Positions 22,933 through 30,874 of a stretch of 64,000 nucleotides of DNA are shown here, piece after piece. Numbering within the stretch: the first letter of the stretch is position 1; each line of letters starts with the position of its first letter. The notes beneath the pieces were generated by a model. It did not search any database. It was not told the origin of the DNA and saw nothing but the letters and a program-made list of their open reading frames with translations. The stretch covers positions 1-64,000 of the forward strand of contig CAYJKY010000014.1 of NCBI GenBank assembly GCA_964370825.1, in the 5' to 3' direction. The position numbers and the translations under genes are program-made. The DNA comes from CAYJBH01 sp964370825. GTDB lineage: Bacteria; Bacillota; Clostridia; Oscillospirales; Ruminococcaceae.

Positions 22933-23610
22933 ATGAAAAGAGAAAACATTGTAAAACTTATATTCTTCCTGACCATCATGCTACTGATTGGGGTGATAGG
23001 TGTTTTTCTTGCACCATACCTTTCCGAGCTCGAAAATGTCGAGGATGCGGAACAACTGCTTATTGTAATACGCGAGCTTGGTGTGTTAGGTATATTTGTT
23101 TTTGCATCAATACAGATGCTTCAGGTTATAATATTTGTAATACCTGGCGAAATAATTGAGGTCCTTGCCGGGATGCTTTACGGAACATTCTGGGGGTTCA
23201 TTATATGCATGTGCGGAATATCGGTAGGAACAACTGTGATTTTTTCACTTGCAAAAAAGCTTGGGTTTTCATCTACTCAGGCACTATTCAATAAGTTTGA
23301 TAACAGAATAACCGGCTTTTTGGAAAAGGATAATAACCTTGAACTTTTGTTTTTTATTCTGTTTTTCTTTCCCGGATCACCTAAAGATATGTTCACCTAT
23401 TTTGCGCCGTTTACATCAATATCGCTTAAACGGTTTTTGCCTATAACACTTGTGGCAAGAATTCCGTCCGTTCTTTCCTCAACATTTATCGGTGCACAAC
23501 TTTTAGAGGGAAACGTTATAATTGCGGCAATACTCTATGCTGTCACCGGAATTGTTGCGTTAGCTATATATTTGTATAGGCGCAGACATCCTTCAGGAAA
23601 GATATTATAA
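22933..23610 (+). CDS. TVP38/TMEM64 (DedA-like) membrane protein
   Basis: This 225-residue membrane protein has about five to six hydrophobic segments. VIPGEIIEVLAGMLYGTFWGFIICMCGISVGTTVIFSLAKKLG is the core VTT-domain signature, and FFPGSPKDMFTYFAPFTSISLKRF the second conserved loop. Related DedA/VTT proteins act in lipid scrambling or undecaprenyl-phosphate recycling; the substrate here is not known. It is a single-gene unit, divergent from the AKR operon. Confidence 0.87.
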   Translation: MKRENIVKLIFFLTIMLLIGVIGVFLAPYLSELENVEDAEQLLIVIRELGVLGIFVFASIQMLQVIIFVIPGEIIEVLAGMLYGTFWGFIICMCGISVGTTVIFSLAKKLGFSSTQALFNKFDNRITGFLEKDNNLELLFFILFFFPGSPKDMFTYFAPFTSISLKRFLPITLVARIPSVLSSTFIGAQLLEGNVIIAAILYAVTGIVALAIYLYRRRHPSGKIL

Positions 23611-23658
23611 AAAATACAGTGTAAAATCAAATTTTAAAAAATAAATTGTAAAAATTAC

Positions 23659-23687
23659 TTTTATTTACATTTAATATCTGATATAAT
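23659..23687 (+). promoter_or_regulatory. Candidate promoter of the PTS IIA/YmfF/YmfH genes
   Basis: TTTTAT (23659-23664), 17-base spacer, consensus TATAAT (23682-23687). The -35 is weak. Confidence 0.42.
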
Positions 23688-23717
23688 GATTACAATTGTT
23701 TTTTAGGAGGTATAGTT

Positions 23718-24197
23718 TTGTCACAAATTTCTATTTATGCAGATGAGGAGCTCATGTTTGCGGGACTTGAGGCTAAATCTGATGTTGAGGTACTGGAATT
23801 TCTTGCTGATGCGGCAATTAAAGCCGGTGTTGCGGATAATTCTTTTAAACCTGCATTACTCAAAAGGGAAAAAACCGCACCTACCGCTCTTAACATGAAT
23901 ATTCCTATATCCGTTCCTCATGTTCATACCGGATGTCGTAAAAATTTTATCAGCGTTGCAACCTTAAAAAATGAGGTTGCTTTCGGAAATATGGCAGATT
24001 TAGCCGGTACACTTCCGGTGCGCATAGTATTTCTTATAGGGATGGAAAGTCTTTCGGTTCAAAGTCGTATTTTAAGACATGTATGCAACTCATTTCAGGT
24101 GAGTGAGCTTTTAGCCGAGTATCTTACCGACAACAGCGACAAAGCATTACTTGAGAGAATAAAAAACAATCTCAAAAATCATATAACCATTGAATAG
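23718..24197 (+). CDS. Lone PTS EIIA (fructose/mannitol type) domain protein
   Basis: In this 159-residue protein, VEVLEFLADAAIKAGVADNSFKPALLKRE and ISVPHVHTG correspond to the EIIA type-2 domain, with the histidine of VPH as the expected phosphorylation site; RIVFLIGMES is the following strand. The start is TTG at 23718, seven bases after a perfect AGGAGG. No EIIB, EIIC or sugar regulator is nearby. It may therefore serve a distant transporter or act as a phosphorylation-dependent regulator (PtsN-like), which is an inference. Confidence 0.85.
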   Translation: MSQISIYADEELMFAGLEAKSDVEVLEFLADAAIKAGVADNSFKPALLKREKTAPTALNMNIPISVPHVHTGCRKNFISVATLKNEVAFGNMADLAGTLPVRIVFLIGMESLSVQSRILRHVCNSFQVSELLAEYLTDNSDKALLERIKNNLKNHITIE

Positions 24198-24207
24198 GGA
24201 AACAACA

Positions 24208-25464
24208 ATGCCAAGAACCGAAATACTGCCCGGCGTGTTTGTAAACAACATGCCTGCAGAAAAATTCAAAAGATGTCGCATTTCTATAAATTTTGTGATG
24301 CCTAATCAGCGAAACACAGCCACAGCCTATGCACTTTTACCCTATCTGCTTGAAAGAGGTTATGAGGATTGCCCCGACATGACTGCACTTTCTATAAAAC
24401 TTGCCACGTTATACGGGGCATCACTTTCGGCAGAAAGCACTGTTCAGGGTGCTAACAGGATTGTAAGCATAAGCGTTGGTGGAATAAAAGATGCCTTTGC
24501 TCCCACCGGCAGTGACCTTTCCAAAGAATACACCAAGCTGTTGCTCGGTGTTGCGTTTCGCCCCTATCTTGAGGACGGTGTATTTCCGGCGGATGCAATA
24601 GCGATAGAGGCGGGAAAGCTTACCGATCTGTTAAGCAGTGAACAAAACAACAAAAGAAGCTACTGCGTTCGCCAGGCACGTAGACGCTTTTTCGGCGAAT
24701 CACTAAATGGTGTGGAGTCTAACGGATATCTCGATGAGGTTGGAGAAATCACAGCAAATAGATTAACCGAGCTTTTTTACGATATGCAGAAAACTGCTCA
24801 TATCGAAATATTTTCTCAAGGTGCCGACGGCGATTCGGTCACGAGAGAGGTTAAAGCATTTCTTGCCGACAAAAACAGAGATTTCAAACCTTTTATTTTC
24901 CCCTTTTACGAGGAGGAGAAAGCATTTGAAGCGTACTCTGAGCCGATGCGTACCGCACAGGGGAAAATTTGCAAAATTTACAATGTCGGAAATACGCTCT
25001 CGCCCGAAGACTCGGTACGTATGAGACTTGCTGTTGCAGTGTTCGGTTCCTTGCCTACTTCACGACTTTTCACTAATGTTAGGGAAAAGCAAAGTCTCTG
25101 TTACTACTGTGTAGCCGTGTACGGAACAGCAACCTATATGGTATCTGTGGATAGCGGTGTGGAACACGACAAGGCGTCGCACACGCTTGATGCAATAGAT
25201 GTTGAGCTTAAAAGATTGACCGAGGAAACGGTTACAGAGATTGAACTTAACGATGCAAAGCGTCAGTTTATCAACCAGCTAAATGCGGCATCAGACAGCC
25301 TTGCGGCAATCGAGCTCATAGCTTTTTCCGGCGTAATAAAAAATGATTTCACCTCTATCGAGGAGACAAAAGATATTATCAACTCCGCAACGGTTGACGA
25401 TGTTAAGCGACTATTGTCCATGTTGAAGCCGGCAGTAAGCTATACCCTTTCAGACAAAGAATAG
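24208..25464 (+). CDS. M16-like protein YmfF type (EF-P modification associated)
   Basis: This 418-residue peptidase-M16 fold protein lacks the HxxEH zinc site: the equivalent segment reads ALLPYLLERGYED. SRLFTNVREKQSLCYYCVAVYG is the conserved C-terminal half motif. It pairs with the next gene, as inactive and active subunits pair in other M16 heterodimers. In Bacillus subtilis YmfF and YmfH are needed for 5-aminopentanol modification of elongation factor P. The upstream TTG (24190) is rejected because AGGGA leads to ATG 24208. Confidence 0.88.
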   Translation: MPRTEILPGVFVNNMPAEKFKRCRISINFVMPNQRNTATAYALLPYLLERGYEDCPDMTALSIKLATLYGASLSAESTVQGANRIVSISVGGIKDAFAPTGSDLSKEYTKLLLGVAFRPYLEDGVFPADAIAIEAGKLTDLLSSEQNNKRSYCVRQARRRFFGESLNGVESNGYLDEVGEITANRLTELFYDMQKTAHIEIFSQGADGDSVTREVKAFLADKNRDFKPFIFPFYEEEKAFEAYSEPMRTAQGKICKIYNVGNTLSPEDSVRMRLAVAVFGSLPTSRLFTNVREKQSLCYYCVAVYGTATYMVSVDSGVEHDKASHTLDAIDVELKRLTEETVTEIELNDAKRQFINQLNAASDSLAAIELIAFSGVIKNDFTSIEETKDIINSATVDDVKRLLSMLKPAVSYTLSDKE

Positions 25465-25474
25465 GAGTGCGAAG

Positions 25475-26737
25475 TTGAATAATTTTTATAATGATTTAGC
25501 GCAAAAGATCATGCTGCCCTGTGGGCTGACTGTATATGTCGCCTCTATGCCGGATTTTGCCGGTGTACATGCAATATACGGAACAGATTTCGGCTCGGTA
25601 GACAGAACCTTTTGTGATGATAAAGGCGAGGTAACATTGCCAGCGGGTATTGCCCATTTTTTAGAGCATAAAATGTTTGAAAATGAGGACGGTGATGCAT
25701 TTACACTGTATGCAAAAACAGGAGCATCAGCAAATGCATACACCAGCTTCGATAAGACATGCTACCTCTTTACGGCGACGGAAAACATAAGGGAATCACT
25801 TGATATACTATTGTCCTTTGTATCAAAACCCTATTTCACCGATGCAACAGTAGAAAAGGAACAGGGTATAATCGGTCAGGAGATACGGATGTATGACGAC
25901 AATCCTGACTGGAGGCTTTTTTTCGGAGTATTGTCGTCGCTCTATGTAAACCATGACATCAAGGAGGATATAGCCGGAACTGTCGAGAGCATTTCAGAAA
26001 TCACCCCGGAACTTTTGTATCGTTGTACCGATGCTTTTTATGCAAGTTCTAACATGGTTCTTGCGGTAGCAGGCAATATAACAAAACAGGAGGTTTTAGA
26101 TGCTTGTGAGCGTGCCGGACTAAACTCGGGCAGCGTAGCTGAGCCGGTAAAAAGAATAACTCGTGAGGAGCCGGAAACTGTTGCGGTAAAAAACAGCGAG
26201 TTAAGACTTGCCGTAGGACTGCCTATGATAGGAATAGGTTACAAGGAAAAGCCCCTGCCCGAAGAAAACTCAGCAAGGGGTGAGCTTATCTGTGCGATTC
26301 TCAGCGAGTTGATAAGCGGAAGCATGACCCCTTTATATCGCAAACTATATGATGAAGGTCTTATTAGTAACGAGCTATCCTGCGAGTTTCTTTCCGGCAG
26401 AGGATACCTGAATTTCATTTTTTCTGCCGAAACACGCTCTCCCGAACAGGTGGAAAATCTTCTTAAGTCAGAAATTGCGCGTCTTAAGTCGCAAGGGCTG
26501 CCGGAGGATATCTTCAATGCCGCAAAAAACAGCATCTACGGAGACTATGTTACGGAGTTTGACAGTCCGGAAGATGTAGCCACCATGATGAGCGGTGCAT
26601 TTTTCAAGCACAGAGAGCCTTTCTGTGAACTGTCTTTAATCAATGAGATTACCTTTGAAGAGGTTGTTAAAGCCTTTGGCGATATGTTCGATGAACAAAG
26701 GAGCTCAACCTTAGTTATAAAACCACTGGAGGATTAA
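25475..26737 (+). CDS. M16 peptidase YmfH type (EF-P modification associated)
   Basis: This 420-residue protein has the intact zinc-peptidase motif HFLEH (residues 61-65), with a downstream glutamate in EKEQGIIGQEI; ASANAYTSFDKTCYLF is also typical. It is the probable catalytic partner of the preceding YmfF-like protein. Known Bacillus orthologues take part in EF-P modification; the cleaved substrate is not defined. The start is TTG 25475 with AGGAG seven bases before. Ten bases separate the two genes. Confidence 0.9.
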   Translation: MNNFYNDLAQKIMLPCGLTVYVASMPDFAGVHAIYGTDFGSVDRTFCDDKGEVTLPAGIAHFLEHKMFENEDGDAFTLYAKTGASANAYTSFDKTCYLFTATENIRESLDILLSFVSKPYFTDATVEKEQGIIGQEIRMYDDNPDWRLFFGVLSSLYVNHDIKEDIAGTVESISEITPELLYRCTDAFYASSNMVLAVAGNITKQEVLDACERAGLNSGSVAEPVKRITREEPETVAVKNSELRLAVGLPMIGIGYKEKPLPEENSARGELICAILSELISGSMTPLYRKLYDEGLISNELSCEFLSGRGYLNFIFSAETRSPEQVENLLKSEIARLKSQGLPEDIFNAAKNSIYGDYVTEFDSPEDVATMMSGAFFKHREPFCELSLINEITFEEVVKAFGDMFDEQRSSTLVIKPLED

Positions 26738-26739
26738 GA

Positions 26740-27753
26740 ATGTATAACGTCAGCTTTCCTGCAATAGGGCTGGAGCTTACCATAAATAATGTAGCAGTAA
26801 GTATCGGGGGATTTAACATCTACTGGTACGGCATCTGTATCGCCCTCGGAATGACCCTTGGGCTTGTCTACTTTTTCTTTTCGTCTAAAAAATTCGGAAT
26901 AGATCCCGACAGAGGACTTGATGTTATAATCGTGTCCGGTATAGCCGCAATAATCGGTGCACGGGCATACTATGTAATCTTTTCACCCTACCCGATGGAC
27001 AGCTTCATGGATATTATTGATATTCGTGATGGCGGTGTTGCAATATACGGATCAATTATTGCTGCATTTCTCGTTGGTATTCCAATGTGTAAGATTCGCA
27101 AGGTGCCGTTGCTTCCGATGTTTGATGTTGCCGCAATAGGTTTTTTAATTGGACAGGGCGTAGGTCGTTGGGGCAACTTTTTTAACCAGGAGGCGTTCGG
27201 TACCAACACCGACTCCATCTTCGGAATGTACAGTGAGGGAACCAATCGTTACTTAACATCGTTGATTGCCGGAAATGAAGCTTTAGCCGCAACAATCGAC
27301 CCTACCGCACCGGTTCACCCTACCTTTTTGTATGAATCACTCTGGTGTTTGTTGTGCTTTGCACTGCTTGCACTCTATGTAAAACGTCGTAAATTCAACG
27401 GAGAAATTTTCCTACTATATCTATTATTATACAGTGCCGAACGTGCTTTTGTAGAGGGTCTGCGTACCGACAGCCTTATGCTCGTAAATGCAAGGGTTTC
27501 TCAAATTCTTGCCATTCTGCTAAGTATCGTTTCTTTGGTTTTGTTGATAGCGTTTTATACAAGCGAAAAGCTCCGCAATAAAAAGGCCTTTGTGCTTCTC
27601 CCCTATTTCGAGCCCGAATCCGAAAAGCCTGCTGATACGGTTGAAGCTGTTGAGGAGGAAAGTTCCGACGATGACGGCGAAGAAGCTGTAGAAGTTGAGA
27701 CAGCAGAAGAAACGGAAATGTCATCCGAAGAAGAACCCGAGGAAAAGGAATGA
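26740..27753 (+). CDS. lgt: Prolipoprotein diacylglyceryl transferase with acidic C-terminal tail
   Basis: This 337-residue multi-pass membrane enzyme transfers diacylglycerol from phosphatidylglycerol to the lipobox cysteine of prolipoproteins. The signature GQGVGRWGNFFNQEAFG and the upstream RDGGVAIYGSII are present, as is the late RTDSL segment. Residues from about 290 on form an unusual 48-residue tail rich in Glu and Asp that is not part of the core fold. GGAGG overlaps the end of the previous gene. The several lipoproteins in this window are its expected substrates. Confidence 0.95.
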   Translation: MYNVSFPAIGLELTINNVAVSIGGFNIYWYGICIALGMTLGLVYFFFSSKKFGIDPDRGLDVIIVSGIAAIIGARAYYVIFSPYPMDSFMDIIDIRDGGVAIYGSIIAAFLVGIPMCKIRKVPLLPMFDVAAIGFLIGQGVGRWGNFFNQEAFGTNTDSIFGMYSEGTNRYLTSLIAGNEALAATIDPTAPVHPTFLYESLWCLLCFALLALYVKRRKFNGEIFLLYLLLYSAERAFVEGLRTDSLMLVNARVSQILAILLSIVSLVLLIAFYTSEKLRNKKAFVLLPYFEPESEKPADTVEAVEEESSDDDGEEAVEVETAEETEMSSEEEPEEKE

Positions 27754-28283
27754 CAAAGCCCCTGCATCTTCGTTCGCGTATGGCGGCTGTTGCCGCAGGA
27801 ATTTGCGGTTATTGTAAAAGCAGTACAGACGATATTTTCACATATGATGTTGCCGTCCCAAACAGCCTTTGCGACATAGGTTGTGACCACGGCAAGTTGA
27901 CGGTATGGCTTTATGAAAACACCGATGTATCGGTGATAGTGGCAGCTGATAAAAACCCCCTACCTTTACAAAAAGCAACGGTTCTTGCCGAAAAGAGGGA
28001 TGCGAAGATTGTCACACGCCTCTCAGACGGACTTTCGAATATCACGCCGGAGGAGGCAGAGCTTGTTACAATCTCCGGCATGAGCGGGATTACTATGGTT
28101 GAAATCCTATCGGAATGCGAGTGGTTATTTGACTCAACTAAACGTCTGGTTCTGTTGCCTGCATGCAAGAGCGAGGTCATCGAAGGATGGCTTTCTGATA
28201 ATCAAATTCGCTACGACACACACTCTATAGTGCAGGGCAAAAAAAAATACACTCTAATTTTAGCCGAAATATATTGCAACTAA
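27750..28283 (+). CDS. trmK: tRNA (adenine-22-N1)-methyltransferase TrmK-like, short form
   Basis: This 177-residue SAM-dependent methyltransferase has LCDIGCDHGKLTVWLYE as the SAM loop and TISGMSGITMVEIL in place of the usual GMGG. The family normally runs to about 230 residues with a C-terminal coiled coil; that part is missing here. It overlaps lgt by four bases and is followed by nif3, the usual partner gene in Firmicutes. The expected reaction is N1 methylation of A22 in certain tRNAs. Whether the short form is active is uncertain. Confidence 0.82.
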   Translation: MTKPLHLRSRMAAVAAGICGYCKSSTDDIFTYDVAVPNSLCDIGCDHGKLTVWLYENTDVSVIVAADKNPLPLQKATVLAEKRDAKIVTRLSDGLSNITPEEAELVTISGMSGITMVEILSECEWLFDSTKRLVLLPACKSEVIEGWLSDNQIRYDTHSIVQGKKKYTLILAEIYCN

Positions 28284-28319
28284 AATTTGTTTTTGCAGAT
28301 ATTTATTTGGGGGAAATAC

Positions 28320-29066
28320 ATGGCACGAATTGATGAAATAATTGAAATATTAAACAGGATAGCCCCCTTTGAGCTTTGCTGTGAATGGGATAACTGCGGA
28401 GTAATCGTAAACTCGGGTCGAGATATAGACAAGGTAATGCTCTGCCTAGATGTAACTCTTGACGTTGTAAAAGAGGCAAAAAAAGTTGGTGCACAGCTTA
28501 TCATATCCCATCACCCCGTTATATTTAAACCGTTAAAAAACATAGACTTCCACAGCCCGGTATATCTGCTTTGCAAAGAGGAAATATCCTGCATCGCAAT
28601 GCACACCAACCTCGACGCAGCAGAGGGAGGGGTAAACGACATGCTTGCAGGAATGTTAGGCATAACAGACTGCACAATATTTGAGGAGGTCGGAAGAATC
28701 GGCGAGCTAAGCAGCCCTACCTCCACCCTTGATTTGACCACTCGTATAGCATCTGAACTAAAATGTCAACCACGCTATTACGATGCCGGATCACCTATAT
28801 CAAGGATTGCCGTTTTAGGTGGTGCAGGCTCCTATGTAGATAAAGCATGTAAATGTTCTGCCGATTGCTATATAACCGGTGAGCTTCGTCATGACGATTG
28901 GCTGATGGCAAAACAACTCTCGATATCGGTTATAGAGGCGGGGCATTTTGCGACCGAAAGACCGATAATTTCGGTATTGTGTGACAGACTTTGTTTAGAA
29001 TTCGGCTCGAGTATCGAATTTGTTGTATCTCAGATAGAAGCCGAACCTTCAACTTTATTTTGCTAA
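28320..29066 (+). CDS. Nif3-like dinuclear metal-centre protein (YqfO family, short form)
   Basis: In this 248-residue protein the metal ligands are visible in ISHHPVIFKPLKNI, HTNLDAAEGGVND and EAGHFATERP. It lacks the PII-like insert seen in the long Bacillus YqfO. The upstream frame from 28287 is rejected because GGGGGAA leads to ATG 28320. The family is conserved beside trmK in Firmicutes. A role in repair or metal homeostasis has been proposed, but the function is not settled. Confidence 0.9.
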   Translation: MARIDEIIEILNRIAPFELCCEWDNCGVIVNSGRDIDKVMLCLDVTLDVVKEAKKVGAQLIISHHPVIFKPLKNIDFHSPVYLLCKEEISCIAMHTNLDAAEGGVNDMLAGMLGITDCTIFEEVGRIGELSSPTSTLDLTTRIASELKCQPRYYDAGSPISRIAVLGGAGSYVDKACKCSADCYITGELRHDDWLMAKQLSISVIEAGHFATERPIISVLCDRLCLEFGSSIEFVVSQIEAEPSTLFC

Positions 29067-29084
29067 GAAAGGAATTGGCATTAA

Positions 29085-30812
29085 ATGGCATTAGATGCTG
29101 TAACTCTCTCGCTCATATCCGGTGAGCTTAACGAAAAACTTGCCGGTGCGAGAATAGATAAGATTTTCATGCCTTCAAAGGAGGAGGCATTGTTTTCGTT
29201 GCGAACTCGTAACGAGACCTTTAAGTTATTTGTCTGCCTTCGCAGTGGCGGTGCACGGATAGGTTTATCTGAGGAAATGTATGAAAACCCTGATGTGCCA
29301 CCCTCATTTTGTATGCTGCTTCGAAAACATCTCTCAGGCGGAAGGATACTGGCGGTAGAGGCTGTACATGGAGAGCGTATAGTAAACCTCTCGGTTTCTG
29401 CCACAAACGAGCTCGGAGACGGTCGAACTTTAATTGTTGCGGCAGAACTTATGGGACGCTATGCAAACCTTGTTGTCTATGAAATGGACGGTAAGGTTCT
29501 TGATGCACTTAAGCGGATAGACTTTGAGGACAGTGAACAACGTCAGCTACTACCCGGCTTGCTATACACCCTGCCTCCAAAGCCGGACAGGCAGTTTTTT
29601 TTAGATGCCTCCCCTGCCGAGGTTGCATCTAAGGTTATCAACAGCGAGGATCTTCAGCGTGGCATAATGTCGACTGTCGGCGGAATTGGTCCGGTGGTTG
29701 CGAGAGAGATAATCCACCGTACCGGATGCACATTAAAAGGTGATGCGCCAACATCAGAAGCTGTTGAAACTTCGATTAAATCGGTTCAGGAGGAGGCTAT
29801 TTCCGGCAACCCACCGGTCATGGTAAAGAACGATAAAGGTGAGCCATGTGAGTTTTGTTTTTTCACCCCATCACAGTTCCCCTCCGACTACACACTGACA
29901 CCATACAACAGCTACAGCAGTCTGCTTAGCGACTATTACAGCCGACGTGAACAGCAGATACGACTTACCCAAAAATCCGGAAACCTATCAAGGCAGGTCA
30001 AGCAGCTATTAGAACGTTCTGTTCGCAAACTGGAGGCTCGTCGTGACGAGCTTTCAAAGAGTGAAAAGAGCGAGCAGAGTCGCCTTTACGGCGAGCTGTT
30101 GTCGGCAAACATGCACCTGTATAAAAAAGGTGATAACTTGGTGGAACTTCTCAACTACTATAGTGGAGAAAATGTTAAAATCAAGTTAGATCCGAGACTT
30201 ACACCGGCGGCAAACAGTCAAAAATATTATACCGATTACAAGAAAAAACAGACCGCTGTAAAAATGCTGACGAGTCTCATCAGGGAAGGTGAACTTGAAA
30301 TCCAATACCTAAAAACTGTGCAGTATGAGACCGAGCGTGCCTCAAGCGAGGCAGAACTTACCGAGATAAGGGCCGAGCTTAAGGAGGCCGGATATCTAAA
30401 GAACTTTAAACAACGAAACAAAAAACAAAAACCGGCGGACTTTTTGCGGTTTACCTCCTGTGACGGATTCTCAATACTTGTAGGTCGTAATAACATGCAA
30501 AACGAAAAACTTTCGGTTAAAACCGCAAGGGGAAAGGACTATTGGTTCCATGTTAAGAACGCTCCCGGCTCACATGTGGTGGTTATGAGCGAAGGAAAGG
30601 ATATTCCGAACACAACCCTTAATGATGCCGCCGCACTTGCCGTGCATTTTTCAAGTCAAGCAGGCGGGAACAAGGTTCCGGTTGACCATACTATGGTAAA
30701 AAACCTTAAAAAAACATCCGATCTTCCACTCGGGATGGTAATATATGATGTGTATGAAACCGCATATGTTACTCCAGACAAGGAGCAGATGCAACGATTT
30801 AATTTACTCTGA
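29085..30812 (+). CDS. rqcH: NFACT-family ribosome quality control factor RqcH
   Basis: In this 575-residue protein, residues 1-190 are the NFACT-N domain (MALDAVTLSLISGELNEKLAGARI); a helix-hairpin-helix region, a long Lys/Glu coiled coil (about 290-430) and the NFACT-R domain (DYWFHVKNAPGSHVVV, DHTMVKNLKKTSDLPLG) follow. RqcH binds obstructed 50S subunits and recruits tRNA-Ala to add C-terminal alanine tails. Its partner RqcP is encoded at 42997 in the same window. AAAGG precedes the ATG. Confidence 0.94.
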   Translation: MALDAVTLSLISGELNEKLAGARIDKIFMPSKEEALFSLRTRNETFKLFVCLRSGGARIGLSEEMYENPDVPPSFCMLLRKHLSGGRILAVEAVHGERIVNLSVSATNELGDGRTLIVAAELMGRYANLVVYEMDGKVLDALKRIDFEDSEQRQLLPGLLYTLPPKPDRQFFLDASPAEVASKVINSEDLQRGIMSTVGGIGPVVAREIIHRTGCTLKGDAPTSEAVETSIKSVQEEAISGNPPVMVKNDKGEPCEFCFFTPSQFPSDYTLTPYNSYSSLLSDYYSRREQQIRLTQKSGNLSRQVKQLLERSVRKLEARRDELSKSEKSEQSRLYGELLSANMHLYKKGDNLVELLNYYSGENVKIKLDPRLTPAANSQKYYTDYKKKQTAVKMLTSLIREGELEIQYLKTVQYETERASSEAELTEIRAELKEAGYLKNFKQRNKKQKPADFLRFTSCDGFSILVGRNNMQNEKLSVKTARGKDYWFHVKNAPGSHVVVMSEGKDIPNTTLNDAAALAVHFSSQAGGNKVPVDHTMVKNLKKTSDLPLGMVIYDVYETAYVTPDKEQMQRFNLL

Positions 30813-30874
30813 TATATAACCGTTAGCGAATAAACCAAAAACGTTTTTTACCGTAACGATTAAAGGAGAAAGCC

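Noticed and set aside
28680..28700. Partial match GTTAG-N6-CAG to the operator pattern, and other lone GTTAG or CTAAC half sites (for example 12076, 22145, 30823)
   Set aside because: None has both five-base arms, most are inside coding sequence, and none is next to a promoter.
3187..30872. Identical 17-base string TAACGATTAAAGGAGAA before the flavodoxin (3187) and GH2 (30856) genes
   Set aside because: Half of it is the ribosome-binding site and the rest is AT-rich. With two copies only and unrelated genes, I treat it as coincidence.
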